Position numbers and translations under genes: made by a program. Source: Marinobacter sp. es.048 (lineage in GTDB: Bacteria; Pseudomonadota; Gammaproteobacteria; Pseudomonadales; Oleiphilaceae). From it: a DNA stretch of 64,000 bases. Below the pieces are notes generated by a model. The model was not told where the DNA came from. It did not search any database and saw only the letters and a program-made list of their open reading frames with translations. Below, in pieces: positions 1 through 9,473 of the stretch. Location: positions 310,001 to 374,000 of the forward strand of contig NZ_FYFA01000002.1 in assembly GCF_900188435.1 (NCBI RefSeq). The letters are read 5' to 3'. The first letter of the stretch is position 1, and each line of letters starts with the position of its first letter.

Positions 1-2
1 TC

Positions 3-752
3 TCCCGAGCGGTTAGAACACCGGATGCTTTCGAACAGAATCCGGACTGGTCCTACACCCCAAGAAATGTGCAGGCACCGTTTGAAGCGCTGGAAGGTCA
101 GAGAATTGAAGTTGCGGACATTCTGGACCCGACAACCTCCACCTACGGCCAGAAACTCCAAGAGGAATGGATCACCTCAAGAGAAATCAGCTACTTCGGT
201 CAGTTCCGTCTCGAAAGTGCCCTGCTCTCGGTGGAAGTGCGCTACTTTAATGACGATTTCGATGACATGATCAGCGGCGTCATCAACGAAGAGGAATGGT
301 ATATCGCCAACAACGTCGATCTGGAGCAGGAAGGCGTTGAGCTGGAGACCTCACTGGAGTTTTCCGGCACCAAACTTCGGGCCACCTACGCCTATCTCGA
401 GCAGGAAGGCCGATACACCGGCGACCCGGCTGCGCTGCCCCTGGACAAACAGGAAAGGGCTGTCGATCTGCTGGCCCGCCTCTCAGCCCGAGATTCCGGT
501 AGCTTTGCCTGGATACAGGATCTGCCGAAGGGCTTCATGACGTCAGCGGCGATGTACTGGACCAATGAAGTACGGGATACTCGATTCGAGCGGGCAGATT
601 TTCGTTTAGCCCGCCGGGTGGACAAAACCAATTACAGTTATATGCTGGCACTGACGATCCAACATTACATGAACCCGAAACACTGGATCAGCCCGGACAA
701 CCGGATTGAGGATCATAACCAGTTTTTTGTTGAGGCTGGTATTCGTTTCTGA
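3..752 (+). CDS. TonB-dependent outer-membrane receptor, C-terminal part (5' end cut off)
   Basis: The reading frame is open from base 3, so the gene begins before the window and only about 250 C-terminal residues are visible. These are rich in alternating aromatic and polar residues typical of outer-membrane beta strands, and the chain ends in Phe (GIRF), the usual C-terminal signature of outer-membrane barrels. Repeated self-contained strands (for example LSVEVRYFNDDF and LRATYAYLEQ) match the last strands of a TonB-dependent receptor, which imports siderophores, vitamins or other substrates. The ligand cannot be told because the plug domain is missing. It sits 32 bases before a binding-protein-like gene and a histidine kinase, suggesting that the three act together in sensing or uptake. 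Family assignment is fairly safe; substrate is unknown. Confidence 0.7.
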   Translation, partial: SRAVRTPDAFEQNPDWSYTPRNVQAPFEALEGQRIEVADILDPTTSTYGQKLQEEWITSREISYFGQFRLESALLSVEVRYFNDDFDDMISGVINEEEWYIANNVDLEQEGVELETSLEFSGTKLRATYAYLEQEGRYTGDPAALPLDKQERAVDLLARLSARDSGSFAWIQDLPKGFMTSAAMYWTNEVRDTRFERADFRLARRVDKTNYSYMLALTIQHYMNPKHWISPDNRIEDHNQFFVEAGIRF

Positions 753-784
753 ATTCAACAAGGAAAGCGCGAGCCCTGGACGGT

Positions 785-1762
785 ATGGAACGAAGGTCAG
801 GCACGATACACCGAAAGCGGTCCGGTTGCGGAATCCCGGGTCTTTTACCCAAGGCCCTCTGTATTCTGGTTCTTACGGTATTGTCCGCGTTCACCAACGC
901 CCAGGAATCACCGGCGAGAACAGTCTACTTCGCAGGTTCAGGCAGCGCGCCTCTTGATCAACACCTGATGCAGCTCCTGAACGGAGAACTTGAGCCAGCA
1001 ATTTCGGTGGTCGAGGTTTCCGACGACCAGCTGGCCACTCTTGATACCGGCCCGATTATAACTGTTGGACCCGCCGCCTTCTCCCGCGCGCGCCAGGCAA
1101 ACCGTTCCGCCCACATTCTGGCGATGCTGGTTGATAAATCATTTATTTCGGGCTTTGCCGAACGCTCCCCAGGCCAGATCACCGGCGTTTTTTACGACGT
1201 CCCCCTTATCCGCCAGGCGCTAACGGGAAAAGCCATCCTGCCACAGGCTACCAAGATAGCTCTGCTGGCAACCGCAGACTCGGTAGAACTCTACGAAACC
1301 CTGATTGATGAGCTGCCAACCTATGGCATGTCGGCAAGAATATTTCTTGTCGACAACAACGACAAACTGATTCCGACTCTGGTCAGGGCACTTGGTTACG
1401 GCGATTTTCTGCTAGCCGCCCCAGACAGTTCCATCTATAACCCCAGAACCATCAAACATATTCTGTTAACCGCCTATCGCCGTAACCAGATCGTCATTGG
1501 ACCGACCCAGGCTTATGTGAAAGCGGGATCATTGGCATCCAGTTATGCGCCATTCCCCAAGATGATCGAGATAGCAGATGATTTTCTGGCCACTTTTTTC
1601 GAAACAGGAGAGTTTCCGGCACCGTCCTACCCGGAAGACTTCCGGGTCGAAGTGAACGCCCAGGTTGCACGCTCCCTGAACATCCCCCTTCCCAGCCGTG
1701 AGGATATTGCCACACGGGTGGATCGACAACTGACTATCAACGGGGAGGCGTCTGATGAGTAA
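785..1762 (+). CDS. Periplasmic ABC substrate-binding-like protein
   Basis: A 325-residue protein with a hydrophobic N-terminal stretch (KALCILVLTVLSAFTNA) after several basic residues, read as a signal peptide cleaved before QESPA. The body has the alpha/beta layout of the ABC-transporter substrate-binding-like family (YtfQ/TctC-like fold), with TVYFAGSGSAP at the start, ITGVFYDVPL in the middle and IKHILLTAYRRNQIVIGPT near residues 220-235. No ABC permease or ATPase is next to it. Instead its end overlaps the start of a hybrid histidine kinase by 8 bases. Such orphan binding proteins often deliver a ligand signal to the periplasmic domain of the neighbouring kinase; this role is inferred. 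The ligand is unknown. The start at 785 gives a long n-region and could be shorter. Confidence 0.6.
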   Translation: MERRSGTIHRKRSGCGIPGLLPKALCILVLTVLSAFTNAQESPARTVYFAGSGSAPLDQHLMQLLNGELEPAISVVEVSDDQLATLDTGPIITVGPAAFSRARQANRSAHILAMLVDKSFISGFAERSPGQITGVFYDVPLIRQALTGKAILPQATKIALLATADSVELYETLIDELPTYGMSARIFLVDNNDKLIPTLVRALGYGDFLLAAPDSSIYNPRTIKHILLTAYRRNQIVIGPTQAYVKAGSLASSYAPFPKMIEIADDFLATFFETGEFPAPSYPEDFRVEVNAQVARSLNIPLPSREDIATRVDRQLTINGEASDE

Positions 1763-3698
1763 CACACATCGACAACAGCGCCCCCTGTCCCGCAAACTGT
1801 TGCTCCTTGGAGCGCTACCGGCCGTTGTAATGTTCATCGTGCTGATGGTGTTCTTCACATCTGCACGCCTGGAAGATGCCCGCAGGGATCTGTCCGATAG
1901 CAGCCAGATGCTTGCTGACAGCCTGGCTCCCGCCCTCGAATACGCTGTTGTTTCTGGCAACACCCTGGCCCTGGATCAGATTCTTTCCCAATCATTGCGC
2001 CGAAGCAAGGCCGACTGGATCCGAGTTTCAGACGTTATGGGAGACCAGATAGGCTTCGTTTCACACGAACCAGTCCGTCCCGGTGAAATGCCGGAACGCG
2101 ATCAGATCTTTGAGGCCGAAATTCTCCAGCAGCCTCTGGAGCTTGGATCCCAGCGGACCGCTGAGTGGTTTGAACCGGACTACGGCTTCGGCTCGGGCTC
2201 ACTGCGCGTTGGTACCGTGCAGGTTGGCGTTGGTCACGATGTGCTCGCCGACCGGCAACAGGATATTCTCTGGACCTCGATTGCCGTGGGCGTGGCCCTG
2301 CTACTGTTCACCATTCTGATTATCAATCATTTTCTCGGGACGATTCTGGCGCCAATCCGGGATCTCGCTGGGCGAATCGAAACACTCACGGACGGTGACT
2401 ACCAGGAACGCCCCCTGAATACCCACCAGAGCTCCCGTGAGATCGTCGCCATTGAAGAGCAGCTCAACCAGCTTGCACACCACCTTGCCGGTCTGAAAAC
2501 GGCCCGGGACCAGACACTCGCCGCGTCGGAAAGTGCCCGGGAGAAGGCCGAAATGGCGAACCAGGCAAAATCCGAGTTCCTGGCCACCATGAGCCATGAG
2601 TTACGCACACCTCTGAATGGGGTGCTCGGCATGGTGGATCTGATCCAGGAAGACCCGCTGTCCCACCGCCAGAGGGAATACCTCAATACCGCTCGCCAAT
2701 CCACTGAGGATCTGTTGACGGTGATCGGGGATATTCTCGACTACTCCAGGATGGACAGCGGCACCCTGAAACTCGAGAGCCAGGAATTTGACCTTCGGGA
2801 ACTGATTTCAAACTGTACCGCCACCTACCGGCATCTGGCCGAGCAGCAGGGTCTGGCCCTCAATCTCAAGTTCTTTGGTGACTGGCCAGACAACCCGGTT
2901 GTGATTGGCGACCCGGCACGCCTGCGACAGGTGCTTGCCGGTTTGGCGGACAACGCTATCAAGTTTACCGGCGACGGTTTTATCAACATCCAGGCAGGCT
3001 GTTTCGCCCTGGAAGACAACTGCATCATCCTCAATTGCTCGGTGAGCGATTCCGGTTCCGGGATCCCGGTAGATCGCTTGCAGGATATCTTCAACTCCTT
3101 TGAGCAACTCGATGGTGGTAATAACCGGGGATATGGCGGCACCGGCCTGGGACTGTCTCTGGTCCAACGCCTGGTGGAACTCATGGGCGGCCACATTCAG
3201 GTGGAAACCGATTTGGGAAAAGGCTCTTCGTTCCGCTTTGAGCTACCCTTCGAGCTGGCCAACCCGACCAGCCAGCCAGAGCCTTCGGGCCCACCGCCGA
3301 GGGAAGCCATTAATGCCGCCAGCCACGCCCTGGTGGTGGAAGATAATCCCGTGAACCAACGCGTAGCCACGGCCATGCTTAAACGGCTTGGTTTCCAGAC
3401 GGATTCCGCCAACAACGGCAAGGAGGCGCTGGACAGGGTCACTACGAACCACACGGGCTACGACATCATACTTATGGACTGCCAGATGCCCATCATGGAC
3501 GGGTACGAAGCCACCCGCTATATCCGGGAATGGGAACAAAGCAACGGCCAGATCGGTACACCGATCATTGCGTTAACAGCGGACGTTCTGCCCGGAACAG
3601 AAAAAAGTTGCCTCGACTGTGGCATGAACGATTATCTGGCCAAGCCTGTACGCAAGGACATGCTGCGCGAGGTGCTCAGCCGCTGGATCAAGCTCTAG
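1755..3698 (+). CDS. Hybrid sensor histidine kinase / response regulator
   Basis: A 647-residue membrane kinase. There is one transmembrane segment near residues 14-36 and a second near 173-195, enclosing a periplasmic sensor region of about 135 residues. A HAMP linker follows (about 195-250). The HisKA dimerisation helix carries phospho-acceptor His281 in MSHELRTPLNG. The HATPase domain has N (DNAIKFT), G1 (DSGSGIP) and G2 (GGTGLGLSL) boxes. A C-terminal receiver domain (about 525-645) has the acidic pair VVEDN and phospho-acceptor Asp575 in ILMDCQMP. There is no Hpt domain and no output domain, so phosphate must pass to a separate Hpt protein or regulator not found here. It overlaps the binding-protein-like gene by 8 bases, so the two are almost surely co-translated. 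Confidence 0.85.
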   Translation: MSNTHRQQRPLSRKLLLLGALPAVVMFIVLMVFFTSARLEDARRDLSDSSQMLADSLAPALEYAVVSGNTLALDQILSQSLRRSKADWIRVSDVMGDQIGFVSHEPVRPGEMPERDQIFEAEILQQPLELGSQRTAEWFEPDYGFGSGSLRVGTVQVGVGHDVLADRQQDILWTSIAVGVALLLFTILIINHFLGTILAPIRDLAGRIETLTDGDYQERPLNTHQSSREIVAIEEQLNQLAHHLAGLKTARDQTLAASESAREKAEMANQAKSEFLATMSHELRTPLNGVLGMVDLIQEDPLSHRQREYLNTARQSTEDLLTVIGDILDYSRMDSGTLKLESQEFDLRELISNCTATYRHLAEQQGLALNLKFFGDWPDNPVVIGDPARLRQVLAGLADNAIKFTGDGFINIQAGCFALEDNCIILNCSVSDSGSGIPVDRLQDIFNSFEQLDGGNNRGYGGTGLGLSLVQRLVELMGGHIQVETDLGKGSSFRFELPFELANPTSQPEPSGPPPREAINAASHALVVEDNPVNQRVATAMLKRLGFQTDSANNGKEALDRVTTNHTGYDIILMDCQMPIMDGYEATRYIREWEQSNGQIGTPIIALTADVLPGTEKSCLDCGMNDYLAKPVRKDMLREVLSRWIKL

Positions 3699-3705
3699 AG
3701 AGGTC

Positions 3706-3729
3706 CCGGCGCCCTGAACCGGGCGCGGG
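3706..3729. terminator. GC-rich hairpin between convergent genes
   Basis: GCGCCC at 3709-3714 and GGGCGC at 3721-3726 form a perfect 6-bp stem around the loop TGAACC. It lies in the 38-base gap between the ends of the kinase gene and the glutathione reductase gene, where a bidirectional terminator would be expected. There is no T-tract on either side, so intrinsic termination is uncertain. Confidence 0.3.
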
Positions 3730-3736
3730 CAATGGA

Positions 3737-5098
3737 TCAGGCCACCGGCTCCCGCATGGTGACAAACTCCTCGGCAGATGTCGGATGAATGCCCAGGGTG
3801 GAATCAAACTGAGCCTTGGTAGCGCCCGCCTTGATGGCAACCGCCAGCCCCTGGGTGATCTCACCCGCATCCGGACCCACCATGTGGGCACCCAATACGC
3901 GGTCAGTCTCGTCGTCTACCACCAGCTTCATCAAGCTCCGTTCGTCACGACCACTGAGCGTGTATTTCATCGGTCGGAATTCCGAGCGGTAAATCCGCAG
4001 GCGATGCCCCGCTTCGCGGGCCTCCTCCTCAGTCAGCCCGACGGTACCGATGTTGGGCTGGCAGAAGACGGCGGTTGGTATGGCCGAATAATCCATCTCG
4101 CCTTTGCCATCGCCGAACAAACGTCTGGATAGCACCATGCCCTGTGCCAGGGCAACTGGCGTAAGCTGCGGAGTTCCAATCACATCACCCAGGGCAGTAA
4201 TTGAGGGCACGGCAGTCTGGAAGTGATCATCCACGACAACATGACCCGAGGCGCTGAGCTGCACACCAAGATCAGTCAGACCGAGACCGTCAACCAGGGC
4301 ACGACGACCGGTTGCCGCCATCACCAGGCCAGTCTCCAGGGTTTCGCCATTGTTCAGTTGAACCCGGTAATGGGCATTCTCGGCTTCAACCGATTCAATG
4401 GTCACACCGAACTGCAGGTTCACGCCTTTTTTCCGCATTTCCTGTTCGGTGAACCGGCGAATATCACCATCAAAGCCGCGCAGGAACAGATCACCGCGAT
4501 ACAGCAAGGTTGTGTCAACACCCAATCCGGCCAGGATGCCGGCAAACTCCACAGCAATGTAGCCGCCGCCCCACACCACGGCCTGTTTGGGCAGCTGCGG
4601 CAAATAGAACATCTCGTTCGAGGTGAGGATGGATTCCTTGCCGGGTACATCCGGAATAACCGGCCAGCTGCCTGTGGCAACGGTAATGTGTTTGGCCCGG
4701 TAGGAAGTGTCGCCGACCACCACAGTACTGGCGTCCGACAGTGACGCCGTTCCTTCGATGATGGTCACACCGGCGTTTTCCAGCAACCGGCCATAAATGC
4801 CATTCAGACGCTCGATCTCGGCATTCTTGTTAGCAACCAGCTTCGGCCAGTCGAAACTGACCTCGTCGAGTGGAACCCGCCAGCCGTAACCGGCTGCATC
4901 TTCCAGCTCATCGTGAACGTGAGCCCCGTACACAAACAGTTTCTTGGGTACGCAGCCAACGTTTACGCAGGTTCCGCCAAGATACCTGGATTCAACCACG
5001 GCAACCTTGGCGCCCCGCTGGGCAGACATTCGTGCGAGGCGAACTCCGCCGGAGCCGGCTCCGATAACGATCAGATCAAAATCCTGCTGGTCAGACAC
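3737..5098 (-). CDS. gor: Glutathione-disulfide reductase
   Basis: A 453-residue cytoplasmic flavoenzyme, the normal length for Gor, which reduces glutathione disulfide with NADPH. The N-terminal FAD site ([14 protein letters not shown]) is followed by the redox disulfide in [13 protein letters not shown]. The NADPH domain has [18 protein letters not shown] and arginines in LYRGDLFLR, as in NADPH-specific enzymes rather than NADH-dependent lipoamide dehydrogenases. The C-terminal dimer-interface motif [14 protein letters not shown] supplies the active-site His-Glu pair. It is downstream of an acetyltransferase gene with a 26-base gap and may be transcribed with it. Trypanothione reductase or mercuric reductase are unlikely given length and C-terminus. 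Confidence 0.92.
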   Translation of the reverse strand: MSDQQDFDLIVIGAGSGGVRLARMSAQRGAKVAVVESRYLGGTCVNVGCVPKKLFVYGAHVHDELEDAAGYGWRVPLDEVSFDWPKLVANKNAEIERLNGIYGRLLENAGVTIIEGTASLSDASTVVVGDTSYRAKHITVATGSWPVIPDVPGKESILTSNEMFYLPQLPKQAVVWGGGYIAVEFAGILAGLGVDTTLLYRGDLFLRGFDGDIRRFTEQEMRKKGVNLQFGVTIESVEAENAHYRVQLNNGETLETGLVMAATGRRALVDGLGLTDLGVQLSASGHVVVDDHFQTAVPSITALGDVIGTPQLTPVALAQGMVLSRRLFGDGKGEMDYSAIPTAVFCQPNIGTVGLTEEEAREAGHRLRIYRSEFRPMKYTLSGRDERSLMKLVVDDETDRVLGAHMVGPDAGEITQGLAVAIKAGATKAQFDSTLGIHPTSAEEFVTMREPVA

Positions 5099-5124
5099 AG
5101 CTTCTCCCGTTAAACATTAGAAAG

Positions 5125-5796
5125 TCAGGTTTGGCCGGGCGTGGCCGTTTTGGTTTCCGGATGCACTTCCCTGAACAACACATGATCTTCGAAGTCGCCG
5201 AGCTGAATCTTGCCAAGGCTCCGGAAACCCTCGGATTCGTAAAACGGCAGATAACGGTTGTTACCAGTATCAAGCACCAATCCGCTGCCACGCGGGTTTT
5301 CGGCACAGAGTTTTTCAACGGTTTTCAGCAGCAAACGGCCATAGCCGCGATTCTGGTACTTGGGATTTACGCCCATCATTGGCAATTGGTGCGCCAGCGG
5401 CTGTGGCAACATATCACGGATTTTCTGGTGGTAATCCAGGTATCGGCGTGTGGAGGCAAAACCGGTCGTCAATACCATACGGATCCGCCAGCTGATCTGG
5501 TCAGCCAGGTTCATCCGGAGCTCAGGGTCTCCGATGAACGCGACGGCAACAAGCGTGTCGTCTACCATCACGCCAATCGCATCCTGGTCGAGCTCAAAGT
5601 ACAGGTCAATCAGTTCCCGTATGGTTGCCCGAACCCGCTGATCGTAACCGGGGCGCCGGTGATCAAAAAGGTACTGGAACGTCGGCTCATTCCGATAGGC
5701 GTGAAACAGAATGGATCTGGCTTCATTCACCGCTGTATCGTCCAGACGAACAATGGCTGGCTCAGATTTGTTCTTGTTGTCGCTGCCGTTACTCAT
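5125..5796 (-). CDS. GNAT-family N-acetyltransferase
   Basis: A 223-residue protein with a GNAT fold in its C-terminal half. The acetyl-CoA-binding motif A appears as MGVNPKYQNRGYGRLLLKTV (about residues 145-165), followed by SGLVLDTGNNRYLPFYESEGF, the usual beta5-alpha4 segment in which the Tyr often acts as proton donor. The first 60 residues are charged and more variable. The acceptor substrate cannot be inferred. It lies between the type II secretion operon and gor on the same strand, 56 bases after gspM, so it may receive read-through transcription from the gsp operon, but nothing ties it to secretion. Confidence 0.75.
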   Translation of the reverse strand: MSNGSDNKNKSEPAIVRLDDTAVNEARSILFHAYRNEPTFQYLFDHRRPGYDQRVRATIRELIDLYFELDQDAIGVMVDDTLVAVAFIGDPELRMNLADQISWRIRMVLTTGFASTRRYLDYHQKIRDMLPQPLAHQLPMMGVNPKYQNRGYGRLLLKTVEKLCAENPRGSGLVLDTGNNRYLPFYESEGFRSLGKIQLGDFEDHVLFREVHPETKTATPGQT

Positions 5797-5852
5797 CGCT
5801 TCCCTCTCCTGCGTCAGTTCCGGACAGAAGGTCCGGAATCTGTATTTCAGAA

Positions 5853-6383
5853 TCAGATGGCCAGTGTTAAACGAACGGATACCCGGCCCGGTTCACTTGC
5901 CCTGTCCATGGCGGCCTGGTCAATCACAACGCCATGGCTGCCATTCAGCCGCTCCAGCCACGCCGCCACCTCTGCAAAAGGCGCATTCTCAAGCCAGACC
6001 CGAATGGCATCCTCTCCGCTGGGCTCAAAGCGCTGAAGCGACAGCCCGGCTTCACCGGCGGAACGGGTCACAAGTGCCATCAGGGCACGGCCATCGGCAG
6101 GCTTGTCGTCCGACGCTGTGGCGCTGGCGCCGCCGGTACTGCCCAGACGCTGAATCGTCTGTTCATTGGCCTGCATCCATGCCAGCAACTCGCCTGCGTT
6201 GTCTCGAGCAGCCTCAGACTGCTCATAAAAGCCCGCAGCCGGGCGCCATACGGCAAAATACAGAATGCCAAGAAAGACCGCGATGGCCAGTACCATCAGG
6301 GCCTGCTGGTCGCGGCGGGGCAACTGGTCGTATTGAGCAATGAGTTTGCCGACCGCCGGCTGATCCTTGATTCGGGAAAGCAT
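5853..6383 (-). CDS. gspM: Type II secretion system protein M
   Basis: A 176-residue inner-membrane protein and the last gene of the gsp operon. It has a short cytoplasmic N-terminus, one transmembrane helix (residues about 29-48, ALMVLAIAVFLGILYFAVW) and a periplasmic region that ends in a small ferredoxin-like domain with EVAAWLERLNGSHGVVIDQA, the conserved end of GspM. GspM binds GspL and stabilises the GspE-L-M-F assembly platform. It follows gspL after 4 bases. Size and order match XcpZ of Pseudomonas. Confidence 0.85.
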   Translation of the reverse strand: MLSRIKDQPAVGKLIAQYDQLPRRDQQALMVLAIAVFLGILYFAVWRPAAGFYEQSEAARDNAGELLAWMQANEQTIQRLGSTGGASATASDDKPADGRALMALVTRSAGEAGLSLQRFEPSGEDAIRVWLENAPFAEVAAWLERLNGSHGVVIDQAAMDRASEPGRVSVRLTLAI

Positions 6384-6387
6384 ACCT

Positions 6388-7692
6388 TTAACCTCCAGAG
6401 ACCGTCAGGCGACCGCGTGCACCGCTCGCTTCGTTTACAACCGAGCCAATCTGCGCTGCCAGACCCTGGTTCGCCAGCCCGTTTCGCAGGGCGCTTAGGC
6501 GATCGTAGCTATCGGCTCTCACGTCCACGATCAGCTCACCCCGGGAGCGGCTGTAATTCACCGAATTGAAATTAACACCCTGGCTACCCGGCAAACGGGC
6601 GTATTGCTGGCCGGTGTATTTCATCAGAGTGATAAAGTCCACTTCCGGTCCACTGGTGCCAGCGACCCGCAACTGCCCTTCAATGACACGCCGGACATTG
6701 CCGGCATGGGTGCGACGGTCATTGGGGAAGGCGTCGCGATAGATTGCCATGGCCTCGCTTCGTAATTCTTCTGCCTGATTCTGATAATAAAACCCCATGC
6801 CGGCATTCAACGCCACCTGAACCCCGAACCAGACTGCCGCCACCGCAATCAGCGGCTTCCATGGCTTCAGTGGGCTGGCTTTCCCGGATTTCGAGGAGAA
6901 CATGCCCTGGCACAGATTCACTGGCTCACACAGGTGGTGGTGATGGGCGTAGGCCAGTAATTCCAGGGGCATCAGTTCCAACACCTCCTTGCGAACCGCA
7001 AGACGGCCGGAACCACCTAACTCCACAATGGTGGATTGCTGGCTTTCGAACTCATCTTCTGTGCCGTAGAGCGTGACCGGAATTTCTGCCACAACCTCTT
7101 CAGCCGAGGGTGCCGCAAGGGTATGGGCAAACATGCCCAGGTTGGCAGAATGCATGCTCAGCCATTCGCCCCGTTCGCTCACCAACATCGCGATGTCGCC
7201 ATCAAGACAGATCGACCAACCGCCGTCGGTGCGTGGCAACAGAGAGGCATCGGGATAAATCGCCTCCAGACGCACATGCTCCCAGCCGCTGAACAGGCGC
7301 ACCCACTGCCCCATCTGCTCCCGGTCTATGGCTGCCACCCGGTACCCATGGTCGGAGTGAGATCCCAGGGCCAGGTGAACAGAATCAATATCCTGGGCGA
7401 TCTGTTCCTCAACCGCGTAGGGCAACGCCTGGTTAATAAAACGGCTTTGCTTGGCGGGAATGTCGGCCAGACAGTAAATCGCTTCCTCACCAGGAATCAG
7501 ACCAATCAACAGAACGTTATCCAGGGCATTCTGCACCAGAGTCTGCTCAATGGTATCGCGGCTGTCACCATTGCCGCGGGCCTGGGCATCGCCACTGGCA
7601 TCGTGGAGGACCCAGTTGAACATCTGGGCACCGGGGTCCTGGTCACCGTCCGCAAAAGGCGGTATCGGGCGGACGTAAAGGCGATAAGACAT
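6388..7692 (-). CDS. gspL: Type II secretion system protein L
   Basis: A 434-residue bitopic protein. The N-terminal cytoplasmic part (about 1-270) has an actin-like fold that recruits the ATPase GspE; segments such as PYAVEEQIAQDIDSVHLALG are typical. One transmembrane helix lies around residues 275-295 (LIAVAAVWFGVQVALN), and the periplasmic C-terminus has the ferredoxin-like fold with VNFNSVNYSRSRGELIVDV that pairs with GspM. It sits between gspK (2-base gap) and gspM (4-base gap). Confidence 0.88.
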   Translation of the reverse strand: MSYRLYVRPIPPFADGDQDPGAQMFNWVLHDASGDAQARGNGDSRDTIEQTLVQNALDNVLLIGLIPGEEAIYCLADIPAKQSRFINQALPYAVEEQIAQDIDSVHLALGSHSDHGYRVAAIDREQMGQWVRLFSGWEHVRLEAIYPDASLLPRTDGGWSICLDGDIAMLVSERGEWLSMHSANLGMFAHTLAAPSAEEVVAEIPVTLYGTEDEFESQQSTIVELGGSGRLAVRKEVLELMPLELLAYAHHHHLCEPVNLCQGMFSSKSGKASPLKPWKPLIAVAAVWFGVQVALNAGMGFYYQNQAEELRSEAMAIYRDAFPNDRRTHAGNVRRVIEGQLRVAGTSGPEVDFITLMKYTGQQYARLPGSQGVNFNSVNYSRSRGELIVDVRADSYDRLSALRNGLANQGLAAQIGSVVNEASGARGRLTVSGG

Positions 7693-7694
7693 GA

Positions 7695-8699
7695 TTATCC
7701 TTCTGAAATGGTAAAAGGCTCTTTGGTAATCCGGTTTTTCTGCCCGGTATCCCTGTTAACCGTCTGGACTTCGCCTTCCGGAGTCCGGAACACGGTACTG
7801 ACCATATTCACGACACGGTTATCGTAGGTAATCCGCGAGGCAACTTCAAAAAACCGTGTCTGCAACCCCAGGCCAACCGACTTTAGCCCGAGACCGGCAA
7901 ACTCCGGCAACGCCAGAAAATCCTGAAGGTTCTCGAACCGTTCCTCTTCCCGCTTCTCAAGAATAGACGCAGCCTGCGCGTCCGTCAGCTCTTCATGCAG
8001 GGAGCGGATCACCATTGCAGTGGCGGTGTTCACATTGATTCCCGCCCCGTTTACTGGAAGTGCCGCCACGTGGGGCCGCAAGGCCCGATAAATCTCTTCG
8101 GTCATGCCCTCGATCAGGCGAAGCTCGGTCACCGTGGTGAACGGCTGGTTGGCAGCCCGGTAAGCCTGATCTGCCATCAGGTACTGACCATCCTCAGCCC
8201 CATAGGCGGTAACCGTCTGGTCATTGGGGTCGATCCAGTCCACCAACGAGTCCACGGAAACTGCGGTTATACCCAATGCAGCAAACAACTGAACGAAACG
8301 ATTCCGAACGACGGGATCCACCTCACCATTGGCACCGACCAGGTCATTCAGATTCAGTCGCCCACCCAGGTCATCAATCTGAACCTCAGCCACACCATTA
8401 TCATCCAGCGGCAGAACGGCCGCGTTGGCGGCCCAGAACTCGTCAAGGCTGTCGACCATCAGATTCTCTTCCTTGTCCTCGTCATAATCCCTGCGCAGGA
8501 TCTGGCGGGCAAAGGCTTCGGCACCGAGTGCAATACTCTGGCCCTGCTGCTGGGCCAGATAGTGCCCCGCCTTGAACACCCGCAAGCTCTGCTGTTGGGT
8601 CATGCCGGAAGCGAGCATGACGACCAGAGCCATGGCCAGCAGCACCATGATCAAAGCGACGCCGCGCTGATGGTGAGGTAACGCCGGGATTTGCCTCAT
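7695..8699 (-). CDS. gspK: Type II secretion minor pseudopilin K
   Basis: A 334-residue minor pseudopilin, the large member that caps the pseudopilus tip with GspI and GspJ. The prepilin leader is QRGVALIMVLLAMALV, with the Gly at the cleavage site. As known for GspK/XcpX, the Glu at mature position 5 is absent (Met here). The large inserted alpha domain carries helix-hairpin-helix-like segments (GRLNLNDLVG, LVDWIDPND, IEGMTEEIYRAL) and GINVNTATAMVIRSL, all typical. Order and 2-base gap to gspL support the call. Confidence 0.9.
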   Translation of the reverse strand: MRQIPALPHHQRGVALIMVLLAMALVVMLASGMTQQQSLRVFKAGHYLAQQQGQSIALGAEAFARQILRRDYDEDKEENLMVDSLDEFWAANAAVLPLDDNGVAEVQIDDLGGRLNLNDLVGANGEVDPVVRNRFVQLFAALGITAVSVDSLVDWIDPNDQTVTAYGAEDGQYLMADQAYRAANQPFTTVTELRLIEGMTEEIYRALRPHVAALPVNGAGINVNTATAMVIRSLHEELTDAQAASILEKREEERFENLQDFLALPEFAGLGLKSVGLGLQTRFFEVASRITYDNRVVNMVSTVFRTPEGEVQTVNRDTGQKNRITKEPFTISEG

Positions 8700-8705
8700 A
8701 GTGGC

Positions 8706-9473
8706 CTAGCCTCCCTGCCCCGTCGCGCCGGTATTTTCTCCGGTGGTATCTTCTTCGGTGTTTTCCTCTCCCGCTTCACTGGCAGCCTGGTTTGCCTGGT
8801 TCAGAGCGCCCTGGGCAACCGACGGATCAAAATCCGGCAGGGCAAAGGTCCGTACCAGCGTTCCGAACCGCTCGTGTTCCAGAGTCACCTCCATACCCAG
8901 CGGCAATGGAATATCCGGGCGGCTACCGGGGGTCAATCCGGCCATCACTTCATCGGTGGGCCATTGCGGCTGCCAGCTTCGGTTGGCATCCAGAAACCGC
9001 ACGTCCAGGCGTTTTACGCCTTGCAGCAGCAGCACATCGCGGCTGTCATCTTCCTGGCCCTGGTCCACCATGGGCCAGTACCGGCGCCGCAATTCGCTGC
9101 CGGTGTATTCCCAGCCAACACGCTGCAAGCCACTGCGGCGTATGCCCAGTGGGTTGCGCCAGCCCTGCCGGGTCAGCAACAGGGAAAAATCATCCTCACG
9201 GCTGGACAGCGCCGGCTGGAAATCGCCGTAAATATCCCTTGCCGGCCGGTTGACCACCTGCATGAGATCTCGCTCGAGCAGGAGCATGGCCCGCTGTAGT
9301 CCGTCGAACTGTTCGGCCAGTTCATTCACCCGATCGCGTGAATTCACCACCCCATTGATAACCTGCCACACACCAAGCCCGATGACGGCGGTTATGGTGA
9401 CCGCGATCAACACCTCCAGCAGGGTGAAACCACTTTGGTTCGATGAGCATCTCTGGCTGGGCACGGCCATCAT
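8706..9473 (-). CDS. gspJ: Type II secretion minor pseudopilin J
   Basis: A 255-residue pseudopilin with leader QSGFTLLEVLIAVTITAV, including the cleavage-site Gly-Phe and Glu5. The body shows the GspJ hallmark of LLLERDLMQVVNRPARD followed by a region around WRNPLGIRRSGLQRVGW. The C-terminus carries an extra acidic Gly/Thr/Glu-rich tail (about 30 residues, EEDTTGENTG), probably disordered and not needed for the fold. It overlaps gspI by 4 bases, so translation is coupled. Confidence 0.9.
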   Translation of the reverse strand: MMAVPSQRCSSNQSGFTLLEVLIAVTITAVIGLGVWQVINGVVNSRDRVNELAEQFDGLQRAMLLLERDLMQVVNRPARDIYGDFQPALSSREDDFSLLLTRQGWRNPLGIRRSGLQRVGWEYTGSELRRRYWPMVDQGQEDDSRDVLLLQGVKRLDVRFLDANRSWQPQWPTDEVMAGLTPGSRPDIPLPLGMEVTLEHERFGTLVRTFALPDFDPSVAQGALNQANQAASEAGEENTEEDTTGENTGATGQGG

